From contig JBHGNT010000015.1 of NCBI GenBank assembly GCA_043228905.1, forward strand, positions 1,240,001-1,304,000: a stretch of 64,000 bases of DNA, read 5' to 3'. This document shows, piece by piece, positions 11,101 to 21,833 of this stretch. Source of the stretch: Azolla caroliniana. Taxonomy: Eukaryota > Polypodiophyta. A program made the position numbers and the translations under genes. Below the pieces are notes generated by a model that saw only the letters and a program-made list of their open reading frames with translations, did not search any database and was not told the DNA's origin. Within the stretch, counting starts at the first letter, position 1. Each line of letters begins with the position of its first letter.

Positions 11101-13407
11101 GGAGGACTCCGCATTCTCTAAAACGTTCCTCGGCCCTCTTCTTCTCCCGGCCACCAACGTCGGCTATCATAAAACCTCCATTGTTAGAGACCCAAAACTT
11201 CCTACCTATAGTACACTTGTGGGGTTTTGCCAGAGTGTCCGGACTATCGCAACCCCACGCCTTGATAGCCCTCTCTAAAAATTCCCTTGGTTGTCACTGC
11301 CAAGGGTCTCGTAGTTACGCTCATGGTTCGGTCGCACTGTCAGAAATTGGACAAAGTGCTGCCCATCTTGCCTTTCCACGCATGCGTACACTCAACCGTT
11401 ATCCAGCACCTTTGTCTCTATGCGTGCCGCCGTAATGTACGGTTCGCTGAGTATCACCGGGTGCGAGGATGTCTCCTGCACAAAGAAGTGTTGATCAATC
11501 TCGACATCTCCGATTTTCACACGTACATTTGGGCAGGTCTCGTGCAGCTCCTTCGTGGCACGTGTCGCCACGCGTATCTTCCACCCATGCTTGGTGATGA
11601 TCGGCCACTTACATTTCTTATAGAAGTCCATAGACATCAGATTGATCTCCGACCCTTGGTCGATCAATGCCACTACCAGCTCCTGGACGTCCCCGACCTG
11701 AACAGGGGTTTCCGTAATAGCCCCTGCCTAGTGCAAATTCGAATAGTGGCTCTGTGCCAACTCATCTTCTAGGGCCACATCCTCCAAGTGTGTTGTTCAC
11801 ACCTCCATTGGCTTCTCCAGCTCCGGCTCCGGCTCCGTCGAGAGCCGTTTACGCTTCACCAAGTTCACGATGGAATCGTGGAACTCCTTCTTGGCGATCC
11901 CAAGCACCTCCCTCAGCGACAGCTCCACCTTCCTGTCGAGAATCCGCTCTTCGAGGACCTTCTGTAGGTCCGTCGTCCTTTCGATTTCGGTGCCCAGCCG
12001 GTAACCGGTCGGCCTTGCTTTGTTTGCCATGCCAGAATTGCCGACTGCATTCCTCTTCGGCCCGAACCGGGTCTCGTACCGATTCGGGGCCGTGGTCCCA
12101 CCTGCCTTCCCTGCCCTCTTATCATCCACCAGAACTTCGTAGTTCTAGCACGTGGCTTCCACGAAGCCGGTCTTCTCCTCTACCGGGTTGTCCCACCCGG
12201 TGACCTCCCGGACCCGCTGCTCCGTGCAGTCCGCTTCTTCCCTCTTCAGTCGTGCGCCGGAGAGGCCTTCTAGCAACAAGGGCCAGAACCCATAGTCTTT
12301 CGTTTTCTAGTCTTCGTTACCTCCTACCCGGATTCCGGTTGATGCCAAATAATGGACAGCCTCTGCATGGCGTGCCTCTGCTTCTTCCATTAACCGATTC
12401 ATCCCTCCGCGCCCGAAATTTGTCTCCACAGCTCTCCGTGTATCACCAGCGTGCACTCGTCCGTTCCGCAGGTACACCACATTACCCCTGAGGGCCTCGG
12501 CAAACTCCACGCAGTCTCGCCGGCTGTGTCCGACCGCGTCGCACCACATACACCATTGTCCAACCGGTGGCCTCCGGTCGCGTGGTTGCCCTCCACTGTC
12601 TCTCCGGGCCTGCACGATCTGTAGGTCACGCACCATTTGTGTCAGCTCCTCAAGAGCCGCTCCTCCGGATGGGCCCTTGATCACGCCGGTCGAGGTCAAG
12701 CCCGTCTCGAGCCAATCCCGAGTTTCCTCCTTTCGTGCCGGCAAAGGCTCATCGAACTTCCTTGTCAGGACGGGTCTCGCCGCCGACAATCCTTCGTCGC
12801 CCCACTCACGTCGTTTGTAGAAAACGGCCGTAGACTCTCTTCACCACAGCCCAGCCAACCGTCAGCCCGTCATCCATCTCCAGCAAGAGACCTACCTGGT
12901 CTCAATCCCACGCGTCCACGGCTTTGACAAACAACAAGACACGGCTCGTGTCCAGCACAGCTCTGTCCATCGCCGAGAGTCGCGCGAAGCGTTTTTCAAA
13001 TCCCGAAGAAGCGACGACGCATTCCTCCCCTTTCCGGGGGTCTCTACCTAATCCATGAAATCTCGCTTTGATAGCCGAAGCGCGTCATCAAACCCGTACC
13101 TTTCGAGGAGCCGCCCCTCGAACTCTTCACAAGTCTAGCATTTGGCCTGCACCTCGAGCACCTCCACGTGAATGCTCGGTGTTGCCACCCGAGGGAATCC
13201 AACCAACCACCTGTCTTCTGGAATGTCCCTCATCACCATCTCGGCTCGGTAGGACACCAAATAGCTCGTGGCGTTCTTCCCACCGAACCAGCCTATTGTG
13301 TCGACAATTGCGTCAATGGCCCTGTTGAGGGCGCCCATGCCCTCGTGAGCACTTACTATCCGATTGACTGCTGCTGCCATGGCTTCGGCGAGCTCCGATC
13401 CCCTCAT
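11101..13407 (-). pseudogene. Gypsy-B gag-protease region, decayed
   Basis: The probable gag start is the ATG at 13405-13407 (MRGSELAEAM), just downstream of the primer binding site, as in Gypsy-C. The following gag resembles Gypsy-C gag (YLVSYRAEMV; FPRVATPSIHVE). A CCHC-type knuckle (CMWCDAVGHSRRDC) lies near 12530-12575. A retropepsin-like segment follows at 11392-11673, with ALIDQGSEINLMS, i.e. D-Q-G in place of D-T/S-G. Several stops and frameshifts separate the pieces. The protease reading frame ends near 11280, and the pol homology begins in a different frame (REFLERAIKAWGCDSPDT), a feature shared with Gypsy-C. Confidence 0.85.
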
Positions 13408-13430
13408 CTTCGACTCCTCTATCGCCTTGT

Positions 13431-13448
13431 TTCACGTCGGGTTCACCA
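13431..13448 (-). other. Primer binding site of Gypsy-B
   Basis: On the minus strand this reads TGGTGAACCCGACGTGAA, identical to the Gypsy-C site at 41536-41553. It begins TGG, as expected for pairing with a tRNA CCA end. It is not the initiator-Met site used by the copia elements; I cannot name the tRNA with confidence. Confidence 0.8.
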
Positions 13449-13452
13449 AATA

Positions 13453-14116
13453 TGTCGTGTTGTTCCGCTTTCGCATAGGAAATAAGGCGAGACTGCATGG
13501 GCCCTGAATAGAGGAGCAAGAGAGAGAGTAGGCGGAGCGGGAGAAGAGCACAAGCGTAGGCCGGTTAGGCCCGTTTGCAACTGACAGCGCTTGCCGGCTG
13601 AATGAACAACTATGCGTATCTGAACAAGATTCACATTCATGTAAATGAGAAACTCATAAACACGTGTCCGCGAGAGAGAGAAAACAAGAGATTCAATTAC
13701 AATAACAGTAAAGGTTACATTGTTTGCAAGATTACAGCCGAATAGCCGGCGAAAGACCCAACCCAGACAATCACGCGCACACACACACAGTAGAGCCTTT
13801 GCCAGAAAGCACACAGGCTTTCCTCGAAGCAGAGGCAACCAACTCAGAAATCCTATAGAGAACAACAATAGAGGAGGAGAGAGCTCGCTTCCCAGTCCGA
13901 CAACACCTCATCCTAGCCAAAACGCGATCCCCCTTTCAGTCTTCTCCCCTTCCCTTTTATAGGCCGTTGGGGAGGGACCGTTACACCCTGGTCACATCAC
14001 TTTATTCTCTGTCCCTTTGGACAGAGATACGCATCGATTTCCTAGTTAATAAATCTTTACTACCTAGTATATTTACATCAGCTGACCTATTCCTAAGGCC
14101 GGTTTTCTTCATGACA
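13453..14116 (-). repeat. 5' LTR of Gypsy-B
   Basis: A 664 bp LTR. On the plus strand it begins TGTCGTGTTG after the primer site and ends TTTTCTTCATGACA. On the minus strand this is TGTCATGAAGAAAACCGGCC, matching the family start. It has a TATAAAAGG box near 13954-13963 on the minus strand. To its right the sequence becomes plus-strand copia gag, so Gypsy-B inserted into Copia-2. CCGGA (14117-14121) is the expected duplication copy. Confidence 0.92.
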
Positions 14117-16996
14117 CCGGAGAAGGGGGCGGTATCGGAGTCCCCAAAACTAGGACAAATCGGGGATGAGGCCGAAGTCAAGGGGGAGGCCTACTTGCTT
14201 CTACTGTGGGAAGCCGGGGCACTTCCAGAAGAATTGTCGGCATTTCCGGAAAGAGAGAAACTGGCACCCCTGATTCGAGGAAGAGTTTGGACAGGAGAGG
14301 CCCGAATCGGAAGGGAACATCGGCGATCACGACAAGTGCAAAAGAACTGATGCTCATTATCGTAGAGAATGAGTTAAACCTTGTCGGCGACGATACAACG
14401 TGGGTTGTTGATTCCAGAGCATCGTTCCACCTAACACCGGACCGGAAATGCTTCTCATCCTACACAGCCGGTGATCATGGTTGTGTCCGGATGGGGAATG
14501 AAGGTACATGTTGAATTATCGGCATAGGAGATGTGTCATTGAAGACATCAACCGGATGCAAGCTACTGCTGAAGGATGTCTGACACGTTCCGGAGGTTCA
14601 ATTGAACCTGATATCAGCCTGTCGGCTAGATGATGAAGGCTACATGGGTAGCATCTGGAATGGAGTTATGAAGTTCAGCAAGGGAAGCTTGATCGTGGCT
14701 CAAGCCCGAAAGTTCAACACTCTGTACTTGATGAATGCCAGGATATGCCGGGAAGAAGTGAACGTAGCATCTGACAGTACCGGTGAGCTGTGACACAAAA
14801 GATTGTGTCACATGAGTGAGAAGGGGATGAAGAGACTTGCCGAAGACAATCTCATTCCTGTGAAGGACGTGCAACTTGAGAAGTCAACCGATTGCTTGGC
14901 CGGTAAGAAAAACCGAACCTCTTTCCGGTCAAGGCCACCGATGCGAAGGAATGCACCACTGGAGCTGGTGCAGACCGATGTGTGTCAAGTGGACATGAAG
15001 TCACAAGTCGGAGCGCAATACTTCGTGAAGTTCATAGATGACCACAACCGAAAGCTGTGGTTCACACCGTTGAAGACGAAGGATCAGGTGTTATCTGTCT
15101 TCAAGGAGCTCCACGCAAGAGTGGAAAGAGAAACCAGCCAGAAGCTAAAGGCGGTTTGAGCAGATAACGGAAGAGAATATCGGGGGTAGCTCGAGGAGTA
15201 CTACCGGTCGAAGGGAATCCAGCTCGAATTCACCGTGCTGAAGACACCGGAACTAAACGGGTTAGCCTAAAGGATGAACCGGACCATAATGGAAAGAGTC
15301 TGGAGCATGCTCGCACATGCCAAGCTACCCAAGATGTTTTTGGCTAAGGCGCTGACGACGGCGAGCTATGTGATAAATAGATCACCCTTACTGCTCTTGG
15401 ACGAAGAAGACACACCGCCAAGAGTATGGACCGGTAAGGACGTGTCTTACCGGCACTTGAAGGTGTTCGGGTGTCTCACATATGTGCATGTTGCAAAGGA
15501 TAAGAGAGCGAAGTTGGATCCGAAGTATAGGCCATGCATATTCCTTGGATACAGCGATGATGAGTTTGGTTACGGGGTGTGGGATCTGGTCAACAAGAAG
15601 GTGTTCCGGATTCGGGACATAGTCTTCATGGAAGACGGGACCATTTCCGATTGGGAGTCGGAGAAAAAGATTATCAATTCCGGATCATCCAATGAAAACC
15701 GGTTTGAGGACACAAGGATCTACCCGGTTGAAAACCGGATGTTAGCCGGTAACCAGATGACACTCGACGAACCGGCCGGATATGGATAGGAAACCGAATC
15801 AACCGAAGAAGAAGAAGACACCGGAACTAGACAAGATCCCGAATCAAATTCGGATGAGGAACAAACGGAGGAACCAGCAGTCGAAAACCAAGGATGGAGA
15901 TATCCGCTCCGAGAGAGAAGAGACCCCTAGAGATTTCTGGATGCAGAGCATGTGTTGCTAACCGATGAGGGGGAACTGGAAAGCTTCGAAGAAGCAAAAC
16001 TAGACACCCACATCCGCAAGTGGTTGAGTGCCATGCAGGATGAGATGGATTCCTTGCATGAGAACCACACATATGAACTGACGGAGTTGCCGAAAGGGAA
16101 GAGAGCACTCCGGAACAAGTGGGTGTACAAACTCAAACCGGGAGATGCCAGAAATCCACCAAGGTATAAGGCCCGAATCGTGGTGAAGGGCTTCCAGCAA
16201 AAGAAAGGAGTGGATTTCGATGAGATCTTTGCCCCGATAGTAAAGATGACATCCATCTGGACGGTATTGGGCATAGCTACAAGCATGGACCTCAAGGTAG
16301 AGCAAGTGGATGTGAAGACGACATTCCTCCATGGTGACCTCGAAGAGGAGATTTGCATGCATCAACCGGAAGGATTTGAGAAGAAAGGGAAGGAGCACCT
16401 GGTGTTCCGGTTGAAGAAGAGCTTATACGGACTAAAGCAAGCTCCCCAACAATGGTACCGGAAGTTCGACTCCTTCATGACTGACCAAGGTTACCACAAG
16501 ACGCAGGCCGATCACTACGTGTTTGTGAAGAAATTTGACGGAGGAGACTTCCTAATACTCCTCCTATATGTGGATGATATGTTGATCATCGGACAAGACC
16601 AAGGCAAGATTCGGATGCTGAAGAAGGCTCTGAACCGAACCTTCTCAATGAAAGACCTGGGTTCGGCAAGAAAGTTATTGGGAATGCACATCATCCGGGA
16701 CCGATCGAAGAAGATATTGTGGTTATCACAGGAGAAGTACGTGACAAAGGTGCTTCAAAGGTTCAACATGTCGGAGGCGAAACCGATCGGATCGACACTT
16801 CCGGCAAATTGCAAGCTATCCAGGAAACAAAGCCCGAGGACAAAGGCGGAGAAGACGGATATGATGAAGATACCATATACTTCTACCATCAGGAGCTTGA
16901 TGTACGCGATGGTATGTACCCGACCGGATATCGGATATGCAGTCGGACTGGTGAGCCGGTTCATGAGCAATCCCGACAAAGAGCATTGGAGCGCGG
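14117..16996 (+). pseudogene. Copia-2 gag-pol, part 1 (gag knuckle to RT), decayed
   Basis: This is the same family as Copia-1, on the plus strand. It starts inside gag at the degraded zinc knuckle (14190-14250) and continues with protease (WVVDSRASFHLTP, with D-S-G now D-S-R, near 14400), the integrase HHCC region (14800-14900), the integrase core (about 14970-15310, broken) and RT (LLYVDDMLIIG near 16560). Stops occur near 14350, 14512, 14583, 14793, 15159, 15188, 15268, 15789 and 15930. The long RT run 15952-16996 is open. At 16997 a gypsy LTR interrupts the frame before RNase H. Confidence 0.92.
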
Positions 16997-18094
16997 TGTC
17001 GTGAAGAAAACCGGCCATAGGCGGAATCGGAGAGAAAGCGAGTAAACCGGCCCCTACACGGATGGACGCATGACTGGATACTTTGTACACGAACCGGTGG
17101 ATGTGACTACTAAGCCACACGCATTTATTAGAGGGGGATTGTGCGTATCCCAGAGAGGGGCAGGGCATAAAGGGAAGAGGACAAGGGGAAAATGGGTATC
17201 GCGCGTTGGGGAGGAAGAAGGGTGCTGCTGCAGAACGAAGAGCCGAGCTCTCTCTTCTCCTCCTTCGGTCTTTGGTCTCTGTGGGTGTCGGGGGTGCTGT
17301 TGCAGAACGAGGAGCCGAGCTCTCTCTTCTCCTCCTCCGGTCTTCGGTCTTTGTGGGTGTCGGGGGGTGCTCCTGCAGAACGAGGAGCCGAGCTCTCTCT
17401 TCTCCTCCTCTGGTCTTCGGTCTCTATCGAGCGTGCTGCTGCAGAACGAAGAGCCGAGCTCTTTCTTCTCCTCCTCCGGTCTTCGGTCTCTGTGGGTGTC
17501 GGGGGTGCTGCTGCAGAACGAGGAGCCGAGCTCTCTCTTCTCCTCCTCTGGTCTTCGGTCTCTGTGGGTGTCGAGGGTGCTGCTGCAGAACGAAGAGCCG
17601 AGCTCTCTCTTCTCCTCCTCCGGTCTTCGGTCTCTGTGGGTGTCGGGGGTGCTACTGCAGAACGAGGAGCCGAGCTCTCTCTTCTCCTCCTCCGGTCTTT
17701 GGTCTCTTTGGGTGTCGGGGGGTGCTGCTGCAGAATGAGGAGTCGAGCTCTCTCTTCTCCTCCTCTGGTCTTCGGTCTCTGTGGGTGTTGGGAGTTCGCT
17801 GCCTTTGCTTCGTTGACAGCCCGTGTGCTCCAAGCAGAGGCTCTCCCCCCCTTTTGGTTCCTGGAGTTGTGTGGCAGTCGTCTGTGTGTGTGAGTGGGAC
17901 CCCGTGTCGGGCCCATTACCGGGTTGCCGGTTGTAACTGTTCGAGTTGTAAGCTATTGATTTTAGTAATTGGATTCTTGTTTCTCGCTCTTAACTCATCT
18001 TTGTGTATCTCTCTCTCTCTCCATCTCTCTCTCCTTGGTCCAAGACCCCCGTGGTCCCGCCTCTTTCTACACGCTCGCGCGTAACAACGCGACA
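16997..18094 (+). mobile_element. Solo LTR of the Gypsy-A/B/D family
   Basis: It begins TGTCGTGAAGAAAACCGGCC and ends CGCGTAACAACGCGACA, as the Gypsy-A LTR does, but is 1098 bp long because of an internal minisatellite. No internal gypsy sequence is present. Copia-2 is continuous across it (GCGCGG on the left, GTCAAGTGG on the right), so this is a solo LTR left by LTR-LTR recombination. The flanking duplication is not clean (CGCGG versus ACAGT), suggesting point changes after insertion. Confidence 0.9.
17221..17792 (+). repeat. Eight-unit, about 72 bp minisatellite inside the LTR
   Basis: Units start at 17221, 17293, 17366, 17432, 17504, 17576, 17648 and 17721, so spacing is 72, 73, 66, 72, 72, 72 and 73 bp. 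Each contains GGTGCTGCTGCAGAACGA, then GAGCCGAGCTCTCTCTTCTC and GGTCTTCGGTCTCTGTGGGT, with 2-6 changes per unit. The third unit lacks a few bases. Because 72 is divisible by three, several frames stay open on both strands. I regard these as by-products and not genes. Gypsy-A has only one degenerate unit here. Confidence 0.93.
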
Positions 18095-18643
18095 ACAGTC
18101 AAGTGGATACTCCGGTATCTGAAAGGCACTTCGAGTACGTGTCTCCAGTTCGGCTCCAGTAATCCCCAACTTGACGGATTCACGGATTCGGATATGTCGG
18201 CTGATGCGAATACTAGCCGGTCTACATCCGGATATGTCATGAACTATGCAGGGGGAGCTGGTTCCTGGAAGTCGAGGCTGCAGAAGACGGTTGCGTTGTC
18301 AACCACGGAGGCAGAGTACATGGCAGTTGTAGAAGCCAGCAAGGAGATAATCTAGATGAAGGACTTCATCGGAGAGCTAGGAATCCAACAGGAGGAATAC
18401 CGGCTCTACTGCGACAGTCAAAGTGCCATCCACCTTGCAAAGAACGTGGCCTACCATTCCCAGACAAAACATATCCAACGGAGGTACCACTTGATCCGGG
18501 AGAGAGTAGAAGATCAAGAGTTCGTGTTGACAAAGATCCACATGAAGGAGAACAGATTGGATATGCTGACCAAGGTGCTGACAACCGACAAGCTAGACGC
18601 ATGCCAAATGTGGATCGGTCTGACAAGACATCCTATGCTGTAG
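18095..18643 (+). pseudogene. Copia-2 gag-pol, part 2 (RNase H)
   Basis: The copia frame resumes after the solo LTR with the RNase H domain (DGFTDSDMSADANTSRSTSG; STTEAEYMAVVEASKE). It is interrupted by TAG at 18353-18355, then continues MKDFIGELGIQQEE to a final stop near 18641. It is collinear with the C-terminus of Copia-1. Confidence 0.92.
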
Positions 18644-18656
18644 TGAAGGGGGAGAT
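18643..18656 (+). other. Polypurine tract of Copia-2
   Basis: GTGAAGGGGGAGAT directly precedes the 3' LTR, nearly identical to the Copia-1 tract. Confidence 0.85.
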
Positions 18657-19203
18657 TGTTGGGAAATCGGTCCCTCCAGATGGGATCCGGTGATGAATGA
18701 AGAGGACCCAGTGAGAACCGGAAGAGATACAGAAACCGGAGGAGAGCCGGTGAGAACCAGAAGAGAGACATATCTGTAAATATGTTTCTTGAGTAACCCT
18801 ATTGAGGCTATATTTGTAAATAGCCCTAAATTCATATAAGTAAAAATATGACTTAGGGCAATCACTTTATGTAGATGTTGTTATATTGTTGTATAGAGAG
18901 TGAGAGAGAGTGTGTGTGTGAGAGAGAGATACAGAGAAATACTCTATTGTAACCGCCGGTGCGAAGAAACAGAGCTTGAGGTCGTTGCCTCTGAGTCTCT
19001 GATTGTACCCTCTTTTCTTCATAGTGATAGTTGGAGTCTGTGGGCTCCCGTGGTTTTTCCCATTCAAGGTTTTCCACGTAAACATCCTGTGTACTCTCTT
19101 TTGTGTGTACGTCTATTCCCATTCCTATGTTGCACTCTTATTGAAGTGATTCAAGACTCAGTGGTGGCCGAGCAGAATTCCGCGCTATTCCTCTCAGTTG
19201 TCA
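18657..19203 (+). repeat. 3' LTR of Copia-2
   Basis: A 547 bp LTR starting TGTTGGGAAATCGGTCCC and ending near CAGTTGTCA. It has an AT-rich TATA-like stretch (18830-18850), a (GA)n/(GT)n tract (18893-18930) and the U5 motif CCGTGG..TTTTTCC..CCACGTAAA (19047-19085). After 19203 the sequence becomes another copia reverse transcriptase, so Copia-2 sits inside Copia-3. Confidence 0.9.
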
Positions 19204-19345
19204 CAAAAGAAGTATGTGACAAAGGTTTTGGAAAGATTTAACATGTCGGAATCAAAACCTGTAGGGTCTGCATTGCCAAGAAATTGCAAGTTGAATGAAA
19301 GGTGATGTCCGAAAAGTGAAGAGGACAAGGTTGAGATGAGGAAAG
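19204..19345 (+). pseudogene. Copia-3 RT fragment
   Basis: Encodes KKYVTKVLERFNMSESKPVG and adjoining residues, homologous to the end of copia RT (SQEKYVTKVL in Copia-1), with a TGA at 19303-19305. This is the exposed piece of the outermost element between two insertions. Its last five bases, GAAAG, are the left duplication of the following solo LTR. Confidence 0.88.
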
Positions 19346-19928
19346 TGTTGAAGATAAATGTACAAGCTCAAATTGACATGAGCTATGATTGTTTATGTTT
19401 ATAAAGTTGTATGGTGAATATTTATCTAAAGACTATAGTGAATAGCATATAATGCGTAAATATATGTGGTAGGTGAGAATTAGACACAAAATCAGTGGCT
19501 ACAAAAGTGGCGTCTAATAGGTGAGTCAAGTTGTAAGTAGCTAGCATAAACATAAGGTATAAATAGGTATAAAATGAGTTCTATACATATAGAAAAGAGG
19601 AGAGCAAGAGGAATACCTTGAGTGTCATATGTAAGTGAGAAGTTCTATAGATTGTCTTTGATATACATTGTTAGTCTCTCTCTCACGGTCTCTTTTGTAT
19701 CAGCTATTTTGTAAGATTCATATCTTAATGAATATATAGTCATTTCTTATGTTTAAACACTTTTTGGAAAGCTCGTTCTGTGCAGTTTTTGTATATAAAA
19801 TTGCAGCCTCAGATTCATCATATTATTGGAGTTATCAATCTGAGAGTGAAAGGTGTTTGTCCATGTATTGGACCTACAACGGTTCACGATACGCTTCTTA
19901 CTGTGAATAGGAGGACAAATTCTCCACA
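19346..19928 (+). mobile_element. Solo LTR with perfect 5 bp target-site duplication
   Basis: A 583 bp sequence from TGTTGAAGATAAATG to TTCTCCACA, flanked by GAAAG (19341-19345 and 19929-19933). Removing it and one GAAAG rejoins the copia RT codons M-R-K-V-P. It has a TATAAATAGG box at 19558-19567 and a short CT tract at 19675-19685. It contains no coding sequence. It resembles no other LTR in the window, so it represents an additional copia-like family. The orientation (+) is inferred from the TATA box. Confidence 0.93.
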
Positions 19929-20199
19929 GAAAGTGCCATAGGCCTCAGTCATCAGCAATTTGATGTATGTTATGGTTTGTACGAGACCAGACATAGCATT
20001 TGCAGTCGGAATAGTAAGCCAATACATGAGTAATCCAGGAAGAGAAAATTGGGCAGTTGTAAAGTAGATACTCAAGTACTTGAAAGGCACCTCAAGGGTA
20101 TGGCGTAGGTATGGTTTCGGGAAACCTATGCTCGAAGGCTTTACTGACTCGAACATGTCGAGAGATGTAGACTCCAATCGATCCACTTTAGGTTATGTG
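19929..20199 (+). pseudogene. Copia-3 RT/RNase H fragment
   Basis: Continues Copia-3 with the RT-RNase H connection (LMYVMVCTRPDIAFAVGIVS; FTDSNMS), broken by TAG codons near 19948 and 20068. It ends with ATGTG (20195-20199), the left duplication of Copia-4. The frame resumes 28 kb away at 48040. Confidence 0.9.
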
Positions 20200-20491
20200 T
20201 GTTGGCATAAAAGGACGACTCCCTCCACTTTGTATCGTAGTGTGAACTCGTCCACATAGTTAGGGTTTAGTATAAGCAATAACCTAATGTTGTAAAGAAA
20301 TATCTTCTTGACCATATATTGTATATCAAGTCTCTGAGAGAGAGAGACAGAGAGAGAGAACATAATAAAGCTTTCCATTAAAGCTCGTTTCTGTGTAAGT
20401 CTCTGCCTTTCTCCCTTTTCTGTGTTGTTTTCCAAGTCAGCAAACAGGTTCTCATACGTTTCCGCATATGCACACCTACCAACTTTCCACA
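20200..20491 (+). repeat. 5' LTR of Copia-4
   Basis: A 292 bp LTR, TGTTGGCATAAAAGGACG to CAACTTTCCACA, with a (GA)n tract (20335-20360). The sequence after it, CTAATATTAGAGCC, is a degraded initiator-Met primer binding site. Confidence 0.9.
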
Positions 20492-20596
20492 ACTAATATT
20501 AGAGCCGACCTTGTTGTTCGGCAGCAACAGACAACAAAAGAAGCTCAAAAGAAACAGACGAGGTCAGTAAAAAAATCTCACTTTTCATACAAGAAT

Positions 20597-21265
20597 ATGG
20601 CTTCAACATCCGGAATAGGAGTTGAAATCATAAAGTTCGATGGAAAAAATTTTGCACTATGGAAGGAGATGATGCAAGATGTTCTGATCATCAAAAGACA
20701 AGTCGAAGTTATTCGACACAGTGAAAAACCTGCTCCGATGACAGCCGAAGAGTGGAAATCGATGGAAGAAATTGCACACTCCACCATCTGAATGCATCTA
20801 GCCGAAAACGTCTACTTCAGCATGGCAAAAGAGACGATAGCGTTTTCACTGTGGGAAAAGTTACAAGCCGTGTACGAGAAGAAGTCCTCATCTTCGAAAC
20901 TGATTTTGATCAAACAACTTTTCAACATAAAGATGAGAGAAACTGATGCGGTTACCCCCCACATCAACACCTTCAGCTGGGTGTTGTCAGAACTCTCCTC
21001 ACAAGGGATAAACTTCGAAGAAGAAGTGAAATCCCTTGCCCTCTTATCGAGCTTGCCGACGAGTTGGGAGGTATTTTGCACGACATACGCCAATAGTCGA
21101 CCGATCCTAAATCTGGATGAGACGATCGGCCAAGTCCTCACCGAGGACATTCAGAGAAAATCGATGGGACTTACCATCGATGAATCAGCAAAAGCTCATC
21201 ACTCGACCAAGTCGTTCGACCAACAGAGTCGTATGAGAGAACAAGCCGACATAACCAGTCGGAAT
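20597..21265 (+). pseudogene. Copia-4 gag, N-terminal part
   Basis: Starts MASTSGIGVEIIKFDGKNF, similar to the Copia-6 start. TGA at 20789-20791 replaces an arginine codon seen in Copia-6 (TIRMHL). Otherwise the frame is open to 21265, where Copia-5 interrupts it at GGAAT. It is a UBN2-type gag with no visible extra domain. It resumes at 31572 with the zinc-knuckle region. Confidence 0.88.
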
Positions 21266-21833
21266 TGACAAGAACTACGCGCTCTCGGTGAACAACGCTC
21301 GGCCACAACCGAGCTTAGAATCATAAAACACAGAAAAACAGGGAATGAATGCACGACACAATGGAGAGAAGAGTACACAAGATGTTTACGTAGAAAACCC
21401 AAATACAGGAAAAACCACGGCAGCCCACAGACTGCAAACTATCACTATATCACAATGATTACAACAGTGAGCTCATGGAGGCAACGACCTCGTGTTCACG
21501 ATCTTCGCCACAGGCGGCAGTTACAACAGAGGCAACGACCTCTTCGTTTCTTTCTCTCTTTCTCTCTCTGTACACTGTTGCATTCTAATCTTTTTCACCA
21601 ACAAGAATGACAACAACATATTCACTAAGTTTGCCCTAAGTCATATTTATACTAATATGAATTTTCGGTTATTTACAAATATAGCCCCGATGGACTCTTA
21701 GAAACATATTTACGAATATGTCCCTTCATCCGGTGAGCACTCCTCACCGAGCCTGCATCATCCGGCGCTTGCCGAGCACTCATCATCCGGTTCTCACCGG
21801 GTCTTCCCATCCGGAGGGACCTATTTCCTAACA
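21266..21833 (-). repeat. Copia-5 LTR 1 (left, 3' LTR)
   Basis: 568 bp, TGACAAGAACTACG to CTATTTCCTAACA on the plus strand. It differs from LTR 3 at about 20 positions, roughly 3.7 percent. It carries the plus-strand CT tract (21548-21570) and the copia U5 motif (21388-21420). Confidence 0.93.

Noticed and set aside
17221-17792. CRISPR-like array
   Set aside because: Direct 72 bp head-to-tail units with no unique spacers, in plant DNA inside an LTR.
17054-17916. Long open frames on both strands over the minisatellite (for example 259 and 292 codons)
   Set aside because: They are translations of a 72 bp repeat whose length is divisible by three. Frames are open on both strands at once, which indicates repeat structure and not selection.
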